The notes under the pieces: model-generated
Seen by the model: the letters and a program-made list of their open reading frames with translations, nothing else
Database searches by the model: none
Told to the model about the DNA's origin: nothing
Position numbers and translations under genes: made by a program
Shown here: positions 1 to 5,755 of the stretch, one piece after another
Position numbering within the stretch: position 1 is the first letter of the stretch
How the letters are laid out: every line of letters begins with the position of its first letter
NCBI GenBank assembly: GCA_938036545.1
Contig: CALHQJ010000101.1
Span: forward strand, 1-10,809
DNA: 10,809 nt
From: an uncultured Clostridium sp.
GTDB lineage: Bacteria > Bacillota > Clostridia > Lachnospirales > Lachnospiraceae
Direction: 5' to 3'

Positions 1-2
1 TG

Positions 3-77
3 GTGGATGGGGTGGCGTTTTACCACCTCATTTGGGGCAGAAAAAAGCAGGAGACCTTTTTCAGATTTAAAGATTAA
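3..77 (+). CDS. Possible C-terminal end of an unrecognised upstream gene (partial)
   Basis: From base 3 one frame reads 24 codons to a TAA stop at 75-77. The peptide is rich in aromatic and basic residues (it contains FYHLIWGRKKQ and ends FFRFKD), which looks like a genuine protein end rather than random sequence. I do not recognise the family. The frame starting at base 1 is also open, to a TAA at 118-120, but it runs through the hairpin-rich insertion-like segment and is less protein-like. The assignment is a guess from composition; the sequence left of the window would settle it. Confidence 0.35.
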   Translation: MDGVAFYHLIWGRKKQETFFRFKD

Positions 78-96
78 CGAACAAATAATCTTAAGA

Positions 97-210
97 GGGA
101 GTATCCCAAAGTTTGTGTAAACCTTCAAACTGATGTGAGATAGACTTATCAGTTTGGAGGTTTATTTTATGGCAAGGAAAAAGGATACCAACATGGCAAT
201 GACTCCTTAA
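97..210 (+). mobile_element. Possible left-end relic of an IS256-like insertion sequence
   Basis: The segment begins with GGGAGTATCCCAAAG followed by TTTGTGTAAA, resembling from memory the terminal repeats of IS256-family elements, which often end in TTTACACAAA-type sequence. It continues with a hairpin (119-163), a GGAGG ribosome binding site inside the hairpin (156-160) and an ATG at 169 opening a frame that reads MARKKDTNMAMTP and stops at TAA 208-210. That is the layout of an insertion-sequence left end with a transposase start cut off after 13 codons. No matching right end is seen before lgt, so this would be a dead fragment. The family call is inference from shape and memory. The alternative is an ordinary terminator plus chance. 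Confidence 0.35.
119..168 (+). terminator. 16-bp hairpin followed by a T-rich tract
   Basis: Bases 119-134 pair with 148-163 over 16 positions with a single G.U wobble and a 13-base loop (135-147). The sequence after it is T-rich (161-168, TTTATTTT). It could end transcription of the gene to the left. Because the 3' arm contains the GGAGG that precedes the ATG at 169, the hairpin would also hide that ribosome binding site in read-through transcripts, as some insertion sequences do to silence transposase made from outside promoters. The stem is seen directly; the role is inferred. Confidence 0.45.
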
Positions 211-214
211 ATAT

Positions 215-243
215 CTTATCTTAATAGTTACCTTATCTTAATA
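215..243. repeat. 12-bp tandem direct repeat in the lgt upstream region
   Basis: CTTATCTTAATA occurs at 215-226 and again at 232-243, a period of 17 bases with a 5-base spacer. The region is AT-rich and non-coding. It could be slippage debris left at the edge of the truncated insertion element, or a two-site protein-binding repeat. No family is recognised. Confidence 0.4.
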
Positions 244-313
244 TTTTCTCATACTTTAAGCTGAATACCGGATCAGTAACTGGTATCAAGACTCACGACA
301 AACGGATGAATGT

Positions 314-353
314 GTCTGCCCTGTCTGGCAGACTGAAAAGCGATTGCTTTTTT
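314..353 (+). terminator. Two adjacent small hairpins, the second with a T-run
   Basis: GTCTGCC (314-320) pairs perfectly with GGCAGAC (327-333) around a 6-base loop. Two bases later AAAAGC (336-341) pairs with GCTTTT (346-351) around GATT, giving six consecutive T residues at 348-353. The second hairpin plus T-run has the form of a weak intrinsic terminator, though only two of its six pairs are G-C. It overlaps the proposed -35 of the lgt promoter, so only one of the two readings may be right. Confidence 0.35.
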
Positions 354-372
354 ACTGGTTTAGGGGTAAAAT
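344..372 (+). promoter_or_regulatory. Candidate promoter for lgt
   Basis: TTGCTT (344-349) and TAAAAT (367-372) are separated by exactly 17 bases. The -10 matches the sigma-A consensus at five of six positions; the -35 only at three. An overlapping alternative is TTTACT (351-356), 17 bases, then TAGGAT (374-379). Either would start transcription about 50 bases before the lgt start codon. No other pair nearby looks better. Confidence 0.3.
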
Positions 373-432
373 GTAGGATATTTGCCGCTGTTTATAACAG
401 AAGGCCAAAAATACTGTAAAGGAGCTGAGAGG

Positions 433-1314
433 ATGACAGAGGGCTATGACGTTAGTTTTGTAAACCTGGGCATTACCATAGAGCATTTGAAAAACAGCGT
501 GTCTGTATTTGGATTTCGTATCGCTTATTATGGGATCATTATTGGTATCGGGATGTTAGCCGGTATCTGGCTGGCTCAGGCAGATGCGAAAAGAAGGGGA
601 CAGAATCCGGATACTTATTTGGATTTTGCGCTGTATGCCATTATTTTTTCAATTATTGGAGCCAGGCTTTATTATGTGATTTTCCAGTGGGACGCTTATA
701 AGGACAACCTGCTGCAGATCTTTAACCTTCGAGCCGGAGGGCTTGCTATTTACGGAGGCGTAATCGGAGCAGTTTTGACGCTGATTGTGTTTACCAGGGT
801 AAGAAAGCTGTCCTTTTTTTCTATGGCAGACAGCGGAGTGCTGGGACTGATTTTGGGACAGATTATCGGAAGATGGGGCAATTTCTTTAATACAGAGGCT
901 TTTGGCGGATATACAGATAACCTTCTTGCCATGAGAATCCGGCTGTCCCTGGTAAATCCGTATATGATTTCCCAGGAACTTCTGGATCACAAGATAGTAG
1001 AACAAGGGATTGAATACATTCAGGTTCATCCTACGTTTTTATATGAATCTTTGTGGAACGTAGGCGTGCTGGCATTTATGCTGTGGTACCGCAAGCGGAA
1101 AAAGTTTGATGGAGAAATGCTTTGGATTTATCTGCTGGGCTACGGAATCGGCCGTGCATGGATTGAGGGCTTAAGGACGGATCAGCTGATGCTGTTTGGA
1201 ACCGGAATTGCAGTTTCCCAGGCGCTTTCTTTGTGTTTGGCAGCTGTGGCGGCATGTATTCTTATTTTTAAGCATCACTCGCTGAAAACGAAACCGGAAG
1301 AAAATAAAATTTGA
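433..1314 (+). CDS. lgt: Prolipoprotein diacylglyceryl transferase Lgt
   Basis: Lgt moves diacylglycerol from phosphatidylglycerol to the lipobox cysteine of prolipoproteins, the first step of lipoprotein maturation at the cytoplasmic membrane. The 293-residue product is polytopic and of usual family length. Visible motifs are GARLYYV (76-82), RAGGLAIYGG (100-109), the Lgt signature GRWGNFFNTEAFG (146-158), HPTFLYE (199-205) and GRAWIEGLRTDQ (240-251), which carries the second conserved arginine. A histidine usual in the GGxxxHGG block is tyrosine here (Y107). The frame stays open upstream to a TTG at 382, but ATG 433 is chosen because AAAGGAG (418-424) lies 8 bases before it and the protein then starts as a normal Lgt does. 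It has its own terminator downstream, so it is transcribed apart from the division operon. Confidence 0.95.
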   Translation: MTEGYDVSFVNLGITIEHLKNSVSVFGFRIAYYGIIIGIGMLAGIWLAQADAKRRGQNPDTYLDFALYAIIFSIIGARLYYVIFQWDAYKDNLLQIFNLRAGGLAIYGGVIGAVLTLIVFTRVRKLSFFSMADSGVLGLILGQIIGRWGNFFNTEAFGGYTDNLLAMRIRLSLVNPYMISQELLDHKIVEQGIEYIQVHPTFLYESLWNVGVLAFMLWYRKRKKFDGEMLWIYLLGYGIGRAWIEGLRTDQLMLFGTGIAVSQALSLCLAAVAACILIFKHHSLKTKPEENKI

Positions 1315-1358
1315 TAGAACAAGATATAGTGGCTGGCTGGTGACAGCAGATCATGTTA

Positions 1359-1393
1359 TAGGAGCCTTTTCCTGAAGAGGCTCCTACTTTTTT
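1359..1393 (+). terminator. Strong intrinsic terminator after lgt
   Basis: Bases 1359-1370 pair with 1375-1386 over 12 positions with one G.T wobble and a 4-base CCTG loop. The lower stem is GC-rich, and a run of six T residues follows at 1388-1393. It lies about 45 bases past the lgt stop and before the mraZ promoter, so it separates the two transcription units. Confidence 0.9.
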
Positions 1394-1414
1394 ACCCCAA
1401 TTTTGAAAAAATCC

Positions 1415-1443
1415 TTGATAATTCCCTTGTTCTGTACTAGAAT
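1415..1443 (+). promoter_or_regulatory. Sigma-A-type promoter of the mraZ division operon
   Basis: TTGATA (1415-1420) and TAGAAT (1438-1443) each match the vegetative consensus at five of six positions and are 17 bases apart. The predicted start of transcription, near 1450, falls directly at the first MraZ-type box. The position after the lgt terminator and before mraZ fits the main promoter of the cluster. Confidence 0.8.
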
Positions 1444-1450
1444 AAATATA

Positions 1451-1498
1451 CAAGTGGTAAAAAGTGGAGTAAAGTGGTAAATAATGGTGGCCAAGTGG
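1451..1498 (+). promoter_or_regulatory. MraZ operator: array of AAGTGG boxes
   Basis: CAAGTGG (1451-1457), AAAGTGG (1461-1467) and AAAGTGG (1471-1477) repeat at an exact 10-base period. A degenerate copy, ATAATGG, lies at 1481-1487 and a further CAAGTGG at 1492-1498. MraZ proteins are known to bind short direct repeats upstream of their own gene (TGGG-type in E. coli, AAAGTG-type in mollicutes). The array covers the predicted transcription start and early leader, so bound MraZ would be expected to repress the operon. The repeats are seen; the binding is inferred from the family. Confidence 0.8.
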
Positions 1499-1532
1499 AT
1501 TGGTTGTACCGGAACGGCAATAGGTGATACAT

Positions 1533-1958
1533 ATGTTCATGGGTGAGTACAATCATACAGTCGATGCGAAGGGGCGTTTAATCGTACCTTCCAAATTTCG
1601 GGAGCAGCTAGGGGATGAATTCGTAGTTACGAAGGGATTTGATAGCTGCTTGTTTGTGTATGGTAATCCGGAATGGACAGAAATGGAAAAGAAGCTTACC
1701 GCATTGCCGGTCACCAATGCCAGCGCCAGAAAACTCACCAGATTCTTCTTAGCGGGAGCTACCACCTGTGAGGTGGACAAGCAGGGCCGTATTCTGATTT
1801 CGTCTGTATTGAGGGAATATGCCGGTATTGAGAAGGAAGCCGTATTAGTCGGTACAGGCAACCATCTTGAGATCTGGAGCAAGGAGAGGTGGCTGTCCAT
1901 TAACTCTTATGATGACATTGAAGATATTGCAGAAAACATGGAAGGGTTCGGAATATGA
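1533..1958 (+). CDS. mraZ: Transcriptional regulator MraZ
   Basis: MraZ is a double-AbrB-fold DNA-binding protein that forms a ring and controls the division and cell wall cluster it heads. The 141-residue product has the two expected half-domains, each with its signature: DAKGR at residues 11-15 and DKQGR at 82-86. Length is typical. The frame extends to a GTG at 1524, but ATG 1533 is preferred: it gives the usual MFMGEYNHT start and lies 5 bases after AGGTGA (1522-1527). ATG 1539 is a possible alternative. The stop codon overlaps the rsmH start as ATGA (1955-1958), indicating translational coupling. Its likely binding sites lie just upstream at 1451-1498, consistent with autoregulation. Confidence 0.95.
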   Translation: MFMGEYNHTVDAKGRLIVPSKFREQLGDEFVVTKGFDSCLFVYGNPEWTEMEKKLTALPVTNASARKLTRFFLAGATTCEVDKQGRILISSVLREYAGIEKEAVLVGTGNHLEIWSKERWLSINSYDDIEDIAENMEGFGI

Positions 1959-2899
1959 CATTTGAACATCAATCCGTTCTTCTTTACGAGACCGTAGACA
2001 GTCTGCAGGTAAAGCCGGACGGGATTTATGTAGATGGAACCCTGGGCGGCGGCGGACATGCTTTAGAGGTATGCAGGCGGTTGGGAGAGCACGGAAGACT
2101 TATCGGCATTGATCAGGACGCAGATGCCATTGTAGCGGCGTCTGCCCGATTAGAAGAATTTCGGGATAGGGTAACCGTAGTACGCAGCAACTATGTGGAG
2201 ATAGGACGAGTGCTGAAGGAGCTGGGCATCGAAAAAGCAGACGGCATTTACCTGGATCTGGGAGTTTCTTCTTACCAGCTGGATACACCGGACAGAGGAT
2301 TTACTTACAGGGAAGAAGATGCGCCGTTAGACATGAGGATGGATCAGAGAAAAGACAAGACGGCGGCAGATATTATTAATCACTATAGTGAACAGGAACT
2401 ATACCGGATTATCCGAGATTACGGTGAAGACCGGTTTGCGAAAAATATTGCAAAGCACATTGTAAAAGCAAGACAGGAGAGAGAGATTCGGACAACCGGC
2501 CAGTTAAACGAGATTATTAAAGCAGCGATTCCGGCCAAGGTTCGAGCTACAGGAGGACATCCTTCTAAGAGAACCTACCAGGCAATCCGCATAGAGCTTA
2601 ATGAAGAACTTGAGGTTTTAAACCAGGCCATGGATGAAATGATCGATCTCCTGAATCCAGGAGGACGGCTTTCTATTATCACGTTCCATTCTTTAGAGGA
2701 TCGGATGGTAAAAAACCGGTTTAAGACCAATGAAAACCCATGTATCTGCCCACCGGATTTTCCGGTCTGCGTATGCGGAAGAGTTAGTAAGGGGAGGGTA
2801 ATTACCCGTAAACCAATACTGCCTTCCAGGGAGGAACTGGAACACAACTCCCGTTCCAAAAGCGCAAAGCTGAGAGTATTTGAAAGAGGCAGTAAATAG
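1955..2899 (+). CDS. rsmH: 16S rRNA (cytosine-1402-N4)-methyltransferase RsmH (MraW)
   Basis: RsmH uses S-adenosylmethionine to N4-methylate C1402 of 16S rRNA, near the ribosomal P site. The 314-residue product carries the full family pattern: glycine-rich SAM-binding motif with GGGGH at 31-35, GIDQD (51-55), DLGVSS (101-106), DRGFT (113-117), HPSKRTYQAIRI (202-213) and FHSLED (244-249). A cysteine cluster (C263, C265, C272, C274) has the family's CxCPP...CxC form. It starts within the mraZ stop (ATGA overlap) with only a weak purine-rich stretch before it, so translation is probably coupled to mraZ. The stop is followed after one base by a long perfect hairpin (2901-2942). Confidence 0.96.
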   Translation: MTFEHQSVLLYETVDSLQVKPDGIYVDGTLGGGGHALEVCRRLGEHGRLIGIDQDADAIVAASARLEEFRDRVTVVRSNYVEIGRVLKELGIEKADGIYLDLGVSSYQLDTPDRGFTYREEDAPLDMRMDQRKDKTAADIINHYSEQELYRIIRDYGEDRFAKNIAKHIVKARQEREIRTTGQLNEIIKAAIPAKVRATGGHPSKRTYQAIRIELNEELEVLNQAMDEMIDLLNPGGRLSIITFHSLEDRMVKNRFKTNENPCICPPDFPVCVCGRVSKGRVITRKPILPSREELEHNSRSKSAKLRVFERGSK

Positions 2900-2900
2900 T

Positions 2901-2942
2901 GTAACCGTTCAGCCATGCGAAGATTCATGGCTGAACGGTTAC
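2901..2942 (+). repeat. Perfect 17-bp inverted repeat between rsmH and ftsL
   Basis: Bases 2901-2917 are the exact reverse complement of 2926-2942, with an 8-base loop (2918-2925). The stem starts two bases after the rsmH stop codon. No T-run follows, so it is not a standard intrinsic terminator; the next bases lead to the ftsL ribosome binding site AGGAGG (2952-2957), which lies outside the stem. It could protect or punctuate the mRNA, act as an RNase processing site, or be a small palindromic insertion. AATAGT is found directly on the left flank (2895-2900) and near the right flank (2945-2950). Confidence 0.85.
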
Positions 2943-2964
2943 TGAATAGTCAGGAGGTTATAGT

Positions 2965-3456
2965 ATGGCTGCTAAGAGACAGAATACACATCATTACAGA
3001 AATGAATACAACACATATATCGAAGGAAATACTGTCCGTAAAGCAGCACCTGAGAGACAATATGAAAGGATTGCGCCGAAAAAACAGCGCCGTCCGGTCA
3101 GCGCCGCAGTAAGGAGAAATCGGGCAAAAGCATTGTATATGGATGCTCCTTATGTAGTAGCCCTGACCATTGCAGCCGTATGTACGCTGTTTTTGTGTAT
3201 TAATTACATTCAGCTTCAGTCTTCCATTACGGCCAAGGTCAAGAATATTGCCAAAGTAGAACAGGAAATTAAAAACTTAAAAGCTGAAAATGATGCGCTG
3301 GAGACCAGAATCAAGACTTCCGTGGATCTGGATTACGTTTACAAAGTTGCAACCGAAGAGTTAGGCATGGTCTATGCAAATAAGGATCAGGTGCGTTTGT
3401 ATAACAAAACGGAAAGCGAGTATGTAAGACAAAATGAAGGAATCCCGAAATACTAA
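2965..3456 (+). CDS. ftsL: FtsL/DivIC-like bitopic cell division protein
   Basis: The 163-residue product has a long basic cytoplasmic N-terminus (about residues 1-60), one membrane segment (about 62-81) and an external coiled coil (about 82-118) of hydrophobic residues spaced among K, E and N. The ending ATEELGMVYANKDQVRLY is typical of the FtsL/DivIC group. Such proteins join FtsQ/DivIB in the divisome and activate the septal SEDS-PBP synthase. Sequence similarity in this family is low, so the call rests on architecture plus position between rsmH and a class B PBP. ATG 2965 has AGGAGG 7 bases upstream. The last 23 bases overlap the start of the next gene, suggesting coupled translation of the two divisome partners. 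FtsL versus DivIC cannot be settled from sequence alone. Confidence 0.82.
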   Translation: MAAKRQNTHHYRNEYNTYIEGNTVRKAAPERQYERIAPKKQRRPVSAAVRRNRAKALYMDAPYVVALTIAAVCTLFLCINYIQLQSSITAKVKNIAKVEQEIKNLKAENDALETRIKTSVDLDYVYKVATEELGMVYANKDQVRLYNKTESEYVRQNEGIPKY

Positions 3457-5701
3457 AAAACGAGTTTTTACGAGTACAATGCAGGAAAAGCTGGCGATTA
3501 CCGTTCTGGTAATAACGCTGGCTTTGTTTGCATTAGTTATGGTTCTCTACAATTTGATAAAAAATAACCAGGAAAATTACAATCAGATCGTTTTGGATCA
3601 CCAAAACTACAGCAGCCAGATTATTCCCTACAGGCGGGGAGAAATCATGGATCGAAACGGCACCTATCTGGCAGTCAATGAACAGGTGTACAACCTGATT
3701 TTAGATCCTAAGGTGATTTTATCGGATAAAGAAAAATACCTCTCTACAACGGTATCGGTGCTGAGTCAGACTTTTGGATACAACATTGGGGAGCTGACCC
3801 AGCTGATTGAAAGCAATCCGAAAAAATCCTATATTAATTATGCCAAGCAGCTGACCCAGGAGCAAAAGGAAGCTTTTGAAACTAATAAAGAGGCGGCGGA
3901 AACGGCGGCTGCGGAACAGAAGAAAAGCAGCAAAGTGACAGGGGTCTGGTTTGAACCCCAATATAAGCGGGTATATCCTTACGGAAGCCTGGCCAGCACA
4001 GTAATTGGCTTTTCCTATGAAAACGGGGCCAAAGGAATGAATGGGATCGAGCAGTATTACAATGATGACCTCATTGGCGTCAATGGCAGGGAGTACGGCT
4101 ATTTAAATGAAGAAACGAACCTGGAACGAGTGATTAAAGATGCGGAAAACGGAAGTACCATTGTCTCTACCATAGATATTAATATCCAGAAAATCGCAGA
4201 AAAGTATATTGACGAGTGGGAGGCAGGCATCGGAAGCAAAATGAGCGCCGCTTTGGTGATGAATCCCCAAAATGGCGAGATTTTGGCTATGGCTACCAAG
4301 AACCGTTACGACTTAAATGATCCCAGAAATCTGGATGGAAAATTTACAGATGAAGAAATCAGGGCCTTTGGAAAAAAAGAAGCGGTTGATGATTATAAGA
4401 GGAAAAATCGGGAAAAGGGCCTGACCATTACGGAAGAAGAGGTTTCCAAATATTATACTGATGAAGAAGTCTATTCCCTGGGAAGGCAGGTAGCGTGGAA
4501 TACAAGCTGGCGTAATTTCTGCGTCAGCGATTCCTTTGAGCCTGGTTCCCCGTCAAAGGTCTTTACCGTTGCGGCGGCAATGGAAGAAGGCTTTATTAAT
4601 GGCAGCGAGACAATTGAGTGCGGCGGCGTTCTGGAAGTAGGAGGACACCAGATTCACTGCGTAAACCGGTACGGCCACGGCCCATTAACCATTACAGAAT
4701 CCTTAATGCAGTCCTGTAACGTGGTAATGATGCGGCTGGCAGCAATGACCGGCGGAGAGAATTTCGCCAAATACCAGCATATTTTCGGCTTTGGACAGAA
4801 GACTAATATCGACCTCCCAGGAGAAGCAGATACTTCTGCCCTGATTTTCCCGGAAGAAGAAATGCGTTCTTCCAATCTGGCTACCAACTCATTTGGACAG
4901 AACTATAACTGTACCATGGTGCAGATGGCGGCGGCTTTTGCTTCGGTTATCAATGGCGGCAGTTATTATGAGCCCCATATTGTAAAACAGGTTTTAAACG
5001 ATGAAGGGTCAGTAGAAAAGAAAATTGAGCCGGTTCTGGTTCGGGAAACAGTTTCAGACAATACCTCTGCATTTTTAAAGCGAGCCCTGGAAAAAACTGT
5101 CAGCGAAGGTACAGGAAAGGCAGGACAGGTAGCCGGATATGCAGTAGGCGGTAAAACCGGTACTGCGGAGAAATACCCGAGAAGCGCCAAAAATTATCTG
5201 GTTTCGTTTGTGGGATTTGCACCGGCAGACAATCCCCAGGTTATGGTGTATGTGGTAATTGACACGCCGAATCTGCCTGGAAAAGAGCAGGCCCACAGCA
5301 GTTTTGCAACAGAGATTGTACAGAAAATTTTAACAGATTCGCTTCCATATTTAAATGTATTCCCAACTACAGATGTCGAAACGGTACCGGAAGAGCTGCA
5401 GGAACAGCTTCCGGAGGAAGACGGTATTGTCAACGAAGAGACATCTACTCCGGCAGAACTGGAGACAGAATCTAAGGTATATGAGACGGACGAGTACATT
5501 GTAGGGGAGGCAGAGAGTGAAGAAGCTCTGCCTGGCGCTCCGGCCGGAATCGAAGAAGTTGAAACCCTGCCGGCGTCTACAGAAGAAAGTTCAGAAACAG
5601 AAACCTCCGGAGCAGAAAACTCTAAAGCAGAGACTTCGGGAGAAGGAACCGCTGAAGGAAGCGAAAAAAGAGAACCGTCGTCAGAGGAGGCTGTGGAATA
5701 A
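3434..5701 (+). CDS. ftsI: Class B penicillin-binding protein, FtsI/PBP2B type (septal transpeptidase)
   Basis: It cross-links septal peptidoglycan on the outer face of the membrane as partner of a SEDS glycosyltransferase. In order: short basic tail, signal-anchor helix (about 19-42), PBP dimerisation domain opening with RRGEIMDRNG (67-76), and transpeptidase domain with catalytic SPSK (S372, K375), SCN (427-429) and KTGT (574-577). All three active-site motifs are intact. After about residue 644 comes a tail of about 110 residues with 33 Glu, 3 Asp and many Ser/Thr but only four basic residues; no PASTA domain is seen. At 755 residues it is long for the family because of this tail. ATG 3434 lies inside the ftsL end with no strong ribosome binding site, so coupling is likely; ATG 3479 is a less likely start. 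Position after ftsL matches B. subtilis pbpB. Confidence 0.92.
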   Translation: MKESRNTKKRVFTSTMQEKLAITVLVITLALFALVMVLYNLIKNNQENYNQIVLDHQNYSSQIIPYRRGEIMDRNGTYLAVNEQVYNLILDPKVILSDKEKYLSTTVSVLSQTFGYNIGELTQLIESNPKKSYINYAKQLTQEQKEAFETNKEAAETAAAEQKKSSKVTGVWFEPQYKRVYPYGSLASTVIGFSYENGAKGMNGIEQYYNDDLIGVNGREYGYLNEETNLERVIKDAENGSTIVSTIDINIQKIAEKYIDEWEAGIGSKMSAALVMNPQNGEILAMATKNRYDLNDPRNLDGKFTDEEIRAFGKKEAVDDYKRKNREKGLTITEEEVSKYYTDEEVYSLGRQVAWNTSWRNFCVSDSFEPGSPSKVFTVAAAMEEGFINGSETIECGGVLEVGGHQIHCVNRYGHGPLTITESLMQSCNVVMMRLAAMTGGENFAKYQHIFGFGQKTNIDLPGEADTSALIFPEEEMRSSNLATNSFGQNYNCTMVQMAAAFASVINGGSYYEPHIVKQVLNDEGSVEKKIEPVLVRETVSDNTSAFLKRALEKTVSEGTGKAGQVAGYAVGGKTGTAEKYPRSAKNYLVSFVGFAPADNPQVMVYVVIDTPNLPGKEQAHSSFATEIVQKILTDSLPYLNVFPTTDVETVPEELQEQLPEEDGIVNEETSTPAELETESKVYETDEYIVGEAESEEALPGAPAGIEEVETLPASTEESSETETSGAENSKAETSGEGTAEGSEKREPSSEEAVE

Positions 5702-5724
5702 CCCCTTAAAAGCCGTCATATAAT
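5696..5724 (+). promoter_or_regulatory. Candidate sigma-E-type (sporulation) promoter before the spoVD-like gene
   Basis: GAATAAC (5696-5702) matches the sigma-E -35 consensus KMATATT at five of seven positions. After a 14-base spacer, CATATAAT (5717-5724) matches the -10 consensus CATACAMT at seven of eight. The consensus is from memory of B. subtilis sigma-E, which is known to transcribe spoVD. The -10 also contains TATAAT, a perfect sigma-A -10, but no sigma-A -35 lies at 16-18 bases. Transcription would start about 25 bases before the ATG at 5756. The match is short and needs experiment. Confidence 0.4.
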
Positions 5725-5755
5725 GAAGGGATGACAGCGCTTATATGGGGGAGAT

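Noticed and set aside
314..351. Small hairpins before lgt as a riboswitch or tRNA-like element
   Set aside because: Only two short stems are present, with no conserved core, T-box sequence or cloverleaf that I can recognise.
382..432. Extension of lgt to an upstream TTG start
   Set aside because: No ribosome binding site precedes the TTG, the extra 17 residues do not look like an Lgt start, and ATG 433 has a well placed AAAGGAG.
1451..1498. Regular short repeats as a CRISPR array
   Set aside because: The units are 7 bases at a 10-base period without spacers; they fit MraZ boxes and are far too short for CRISPR repeats.
2901..2942. Hairpin after rsmH as an intrinsic terminator
   Set aside because: No T-run follows the stem, and ending transcription here would cut essential downstream genes from the operon promoter; no promoter is evident in the short gap.
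2915..3112. 65-codon + strand frame starting in the intergenic hairpin
   Set aside because: It starts in the hairpin stem without a ribosome binding site and runs out of frame over the ftsL-like start, which has a strong AGGAGG.
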